Assembly (NCBI RefSeq): GCF_002269255.1
Contig: NZ_CP022823.1
Coordinates: forward strand, 930,001-994,000
Source: Klebsiella quasivariicola
GTDB lineage: Bacteria; Pseudomonadota; Gammaproteobacteria; Enterobacterales; Enterobacteriaceae
Direction of reading: 5' to 3'
DNA length: 64,000 bases
Below the pieces are notes generated by a model that worked only from the letters and a program-made list of their open reading frames with translations, had not been told where the DNA came from and made no database searches. Positions 61,689-64,000 of this stretch are shown piece by piece (position 1 is the stretch's first letter; each line of letters starts with the position of its first letter). A program made the translations under genes and the position numbers.

Positions 61689-63353
61689 TTAGCCAAGTTC
61701 ATTGGGATCGAGCGCGCCCGGGATATTTTTAATCTCTTCCCAGCGCTCGCCTTGCAGGCGGTAGCCTGTTGCCGGACCGGCATAATCGTTCACGTCATTC
61801 ACGGCCGAGAGCACCTGGCCCTTGCCGACGATGATGGCGGAGGTGTGCAGGTAGTCGCCGGTGAGCTTGGCTTTCTGAATATTGAGCATGTCCTGGGCGA
61901 CATCGGGGAAGCCGCCTTTCGCCAGGGCTTTCACCACTTCCAGGCCGTTGCGGTTCTTGTTGATGATCTCCTGGGCGAACTTGATGTCCTCGACGATATT
62001 GCGCTCAGGCATATCTTTTGAACCGTGGGCGTAAGTGGCGGCCTCCACTTCTTCATCCGTAATTGGTGGCAAACCCATGCCGGCAAATACCGCTTGCAGC
62101 GCACGGGCGGCTTTATTACGAATGACGATCACGTCCTCTTCACGCACCGGCCGCAGGCCGCCATCGACCTTCAGGTCGCGCTGGATCACGTTGTAGTCGT
62201 CGAAGTCTTCGGCATCTTCATTGGAACCGGCGAACATGTTGTCGTAGTTCGGCACCGCTGAGTAACCAGAGGAGATAAAGTCGGTACCAGGCAGGAACTG
62301 CATCAGCAGGCGCGCGGTACGTCGCATATCCGAGTGGGTAAAGGTTTGATCGTTGCTGGAGGCACACTCCAGATCCAGTGCCGAGCAAATCAGGTTTTCC
62401 GCCAGTACGGCGCGGATCCCCGACGGCACGGCGGACGGCACGCCGATGCAGCTGACGGAGCCATTCTGCAGGCCTTGTACCCCGGCGGCTTTGGTGATGT
62501 AGATGCAGCGCGCTTCGAGATAAAGCATGGACTTACCTTCGGCATAGCCCATCTGCACTTCAGAGCCGGAGCCGGAGGTAAAGCGCATTTTCAGGCCGCG
62601 TGAAGCGTAGGAGGAGGCGAGGAAGCCTTTTGACCACGGAGTGTCATCGCCATCGGTAAATACCGGCTCCGTGCCGTAGACCGAAATGGTTTCGGCATAG
62701 CAGGTGTGGCCCAGCATGCCCAGTTTCAGCTCGGTGGCTTCTTCCAGCGAACATTGGGTGAGCACGCCGGGGCGGCCTACCTGTGAACCGACCAGCAGGG
62801 CGATGGCGTTGAACGGCGCGTAGCGCGCCACGGCGACGGTGGTCTCCTGCTCGTCAAAGCCGCGCCATGCGCCTTCGGCGGCATCGGCAGCTATCTGTAC
62901 CGGATTATCTTTGATATTGGTGACATGCGCCTGCTGGGATGGCGTGCGGCGGGCGCGCATTTTTTGCATCGCCATCATCATCTCTACCACGTTCATATGC
63001 GACACCACTTCGACGATTTTCGCCGGGGTCATCGCGGTGGTGAGCGGGACGATGTCGCTGCGTTTAACGTTCGGATCGCAGAGCATGTTGGCGAGCTTGA
63101 CCGAATCCATCGCCATGACCTCTTCGGCCCGGGCGAGATTAATGCCGTAGCGTGCGATAAAGTGGTCAATCAGGTCGAACTGGGCAACCGGTTTGCCGTC
63201 GAGTTCGGTCACTGCGCCATTGACAATGCGAATAGAGGGTTTGGGATCGTTAGGGCTTTCCATCGCGATAAAACCCTCTTCGATCCACTCCTTAACGAAA
63301 CCATCCTGATTCACAGGGCGTTTCGCCAGTGCTTCAAATCTTTTCGATCTCAT
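61689..63353 (-). CDS. pduC: PduC, propanediol dehydratase large subunit
   Basis: A 554-residue TIM-barrel subunit with the active site. With PduD and PduE it turns 1,2-propanediol into propionaldehyde using adenosylcobalamin and potassium. Sequence and length are as in the enterobacterial Pdu enzyme (MRSKRFEALAKRPVNQDGFV). Glycerol dehydratase (DhaB) has the same fold, but the microcompartment operon shows this is the diol dehydratase. Confidence 0.97.
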   Translation of the reverse strand: MRSKRFEALAKRPVNQDGFVKEWIEEGFIAMESPNDPKPSIRIVNGAVTELDGKPVAQFDLIDHFIARYGINLARAEEVMAMDSVKLANMLCDPNVKRSDIVPLTTAMTPAKIVEVVSHMNVVEMMMAMQKMRARRTPSQQAHVTNIKDNPVQIAADAAEGAWRGFDEQETTVAVARYAPFNAIALLVGSQVGRPGVLTQCSLEEATELKLGMLGHTCYAETISVYGTEPVFTDGDDTPWSKGFLASSYASRGLKMRFTSGSGSEVQMGYAEGKSMLYLEARCIYITKAAGVQGLQNGSVSCIGVPSAVPSGIRAVLAENLICSALDLECASSNDQTFTHSDMRRTARLLMQFLPGTDFISSGYSAVPNYDNMFAGSNEDAEDFDDYNVIQRDLKVDGGLRPVREEDVIVIRNKAARALQAVFAGMGLPPITDEEVEAATYAHGSKDMPERNIVEDIKFAQEIINKNRNGLEVVKALAKGGFPDVAQDMLNIQKAKLTGDYLHTSAIIVGKGQVLSAVNDVNDYAGPATGYRLQGERWEEIKNIPGALDPNELG

Positions 63354-63371
63354 GAATCAGCCTCGCGGGTA

Positions 63372-64000
63372 TTAAATGTAGGAGGGGCGATCGTTTTTCG
63401 GTTCCGCGCCCAGCGTCGCTAGTACGGTTTTGCCGATCTCTCTGGCGGAGATCACCGCCTGGCGCACCGCGCCGGAGTCGCCGGAAATCACCAGGATGGC
63501 TTCGTTGCTGAAGCTGGTGCCGTGCGCCGGTGAGCTGTAAGCCACCACCTCGACGTTGGCTGATTTCAGCGCAGTATCAGCCATCAGCACGCCGACAGAC
63601 GCCGGGGCGCCGACGATAATGCCGCAGGCGCGGCCCAGCGGAGCGCCGAAGGCTTTTTCAAGGGCATAACTGGCGCGCGCGGTATACTGCAGCTCGATAT
63701 GACCCGCCTCGTTGCCGTAGACATCGCCGAAAGTACGGTCCAGCTCTTTCAGTGCGACCTCAATACCGCGTTTGACGTCGGAAACATCGTTCCCGCCCAA
63801 CACAATCAGCGAGCCATGGCCGGCGCCGCCTTTGGTGTCGCGAGGAAGCTCAATGCTGACCACTTCGGTATTGGTAGCTTTTACCGCTTCATCAGCGGCC
63901 ATAATGTGCGGGCCGGCGCCGGTGCGGGCGCCGAGGATGCCGATAGAGCGATAGCGTTTTTCAAGCTTCATCGCTTCCAGCAACGCGGCATCCACGTTGG
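63372..64000 (-). CDS. pduB: PduB, tandem-BMC shell protein (5' cut by window edge)
   Basis: The C-terminal ~209 residues; the frame stays open at the right edge (…NVDAALLEAMKLEKR), so the GTG at 63995 is not the start. Two BMC domains form pseudohexameric trimers. The missing N-terminal ~60 residues should include the part that anchors the enzyme core to the shell. pduA, the usual first gene, lies beyond the window. pduC starts 18 nt downstream. Confidence 0.96.
   Translation of the reverse strand, partial: NVDAALLEAMKLEKRYRSIGILGARTGAGPHIMAADEAVKATNTEVVSIELPRDTKGGAGHGSLIVLGGNDVSDVKRGIEVALKELDRTFGDVYGNEAGHIELQYTARASYALEKAFGAPLGRACGIIVGAPASVGVLMADTALKSANVEVVAYSSPAHGTSFSNEAILVISGDSGAVRQAVISAREIGKTVLATLGAEPKNDRPSYI

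Noticed and set aside
61689..63353. Glycerol dehydratase of the dha regulon
   Set aside because: The gene lies between pduB and pduD in a full microcompartment operon, and the subunits carry encapsulation-type extensions.
1..64000. CRISPR array, insertion sequence, integrase, tRNA or attachment site
   Set aside because: No regularly spaced direct repeats, transposase or integrase frames, or tRNA-like sequences were recognised by eye.

Overview
The window is ordinary chromosome of an enterobacterium and fits Klebsiella best. The gene order of the recBCD, thyA, rppH, mutH, aas, galR, lysA block matches that of Escherichia coli, but it is combined with features typical of Klebsiella: a full propanediol-utilisation (pdu) operon, oligogalacturonide uptake genes, a raffinose-type porin and Klebsiella-style GC-rich palindromic repeats. 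Species-level assignment is inference. Both window edges cut genes: a GH32 hydrolase on the left and pduB on the right.

Left part (1-16.5 kb), sugar accessory region. A GH32 sucrose hydrolase end and a coiled-coil glycoporin (rafD-rafY-like order) run rightward. Convergent to them is a four-gene ABC importer best read as TogMNAB for oligogalacturonides. It is followed by kdgF, a cupin of pectin catabolism. Two KdgR-type palindromes (GAAAC-N3-GTTTC) lie in front of togM and kdgF and tie these units together. Then come the conserved ygeA, lysR and lysA genes. A LacI regulator is divergent from an operon of PTS EIIC, GH1 phosphoglycosidase, a UxuR/ExuR-like GntR regulator and a GNAT acetyltransferase. 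Palindromes resembling UxuR/ExuR operators occupy the divergent promoter region. galR closes this section.

Middle part (16.5-46.6 kb), core genome. The tandem small RNAs omrB and omrA sit between galR and aas. Then follow aas-lplT (lysophospholipid recycling), tas, ygdR, ygdQ and mutH. The non-coding stretch between mutH and rppH carries several DnaA boxes and looks like the DnaA-reactivating site DARS2. Next are rppH-ptsP, lgt-thyA, the minor pseudopilin cluster ppdA-ppdB-ygdB-ppdC, recC-ptrA-recB-recD, two paralogous three-helix membrane proteins of unknown role, argA with a double ARG box, and amiC.

Right part (46.6-64 kb), 1,2-propanediol microcompartment. cobD (rightward) meets pduX (leftward) end to end. 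PduX makes L-threonine phosphate and CobD decarboxylates it, so two consecutive steps of cobalamin side-chain synthesis converge here. The leftward operon runs pduB-C-D-E-G-H-J-K-L-M-N-O-P-Q-S-T-U-V-W-X, mostly with overlapping start and stop codons. It encodes shell proteins, the B12-dependent diol dehydratase with its reactivase, aldehyde and alcohol dehydrogenases, phosphotransacylase, propionate kinase and cofactor-recycling enzymes. No tRNA, rRNA, insertion sequence, prophage or CRISPR array was seen. The system-level content is known biology; the less explained items are the paired small membrane proteins, the orphan EIIC operon with two regulators, and the amiC-cobD-pduX junction.
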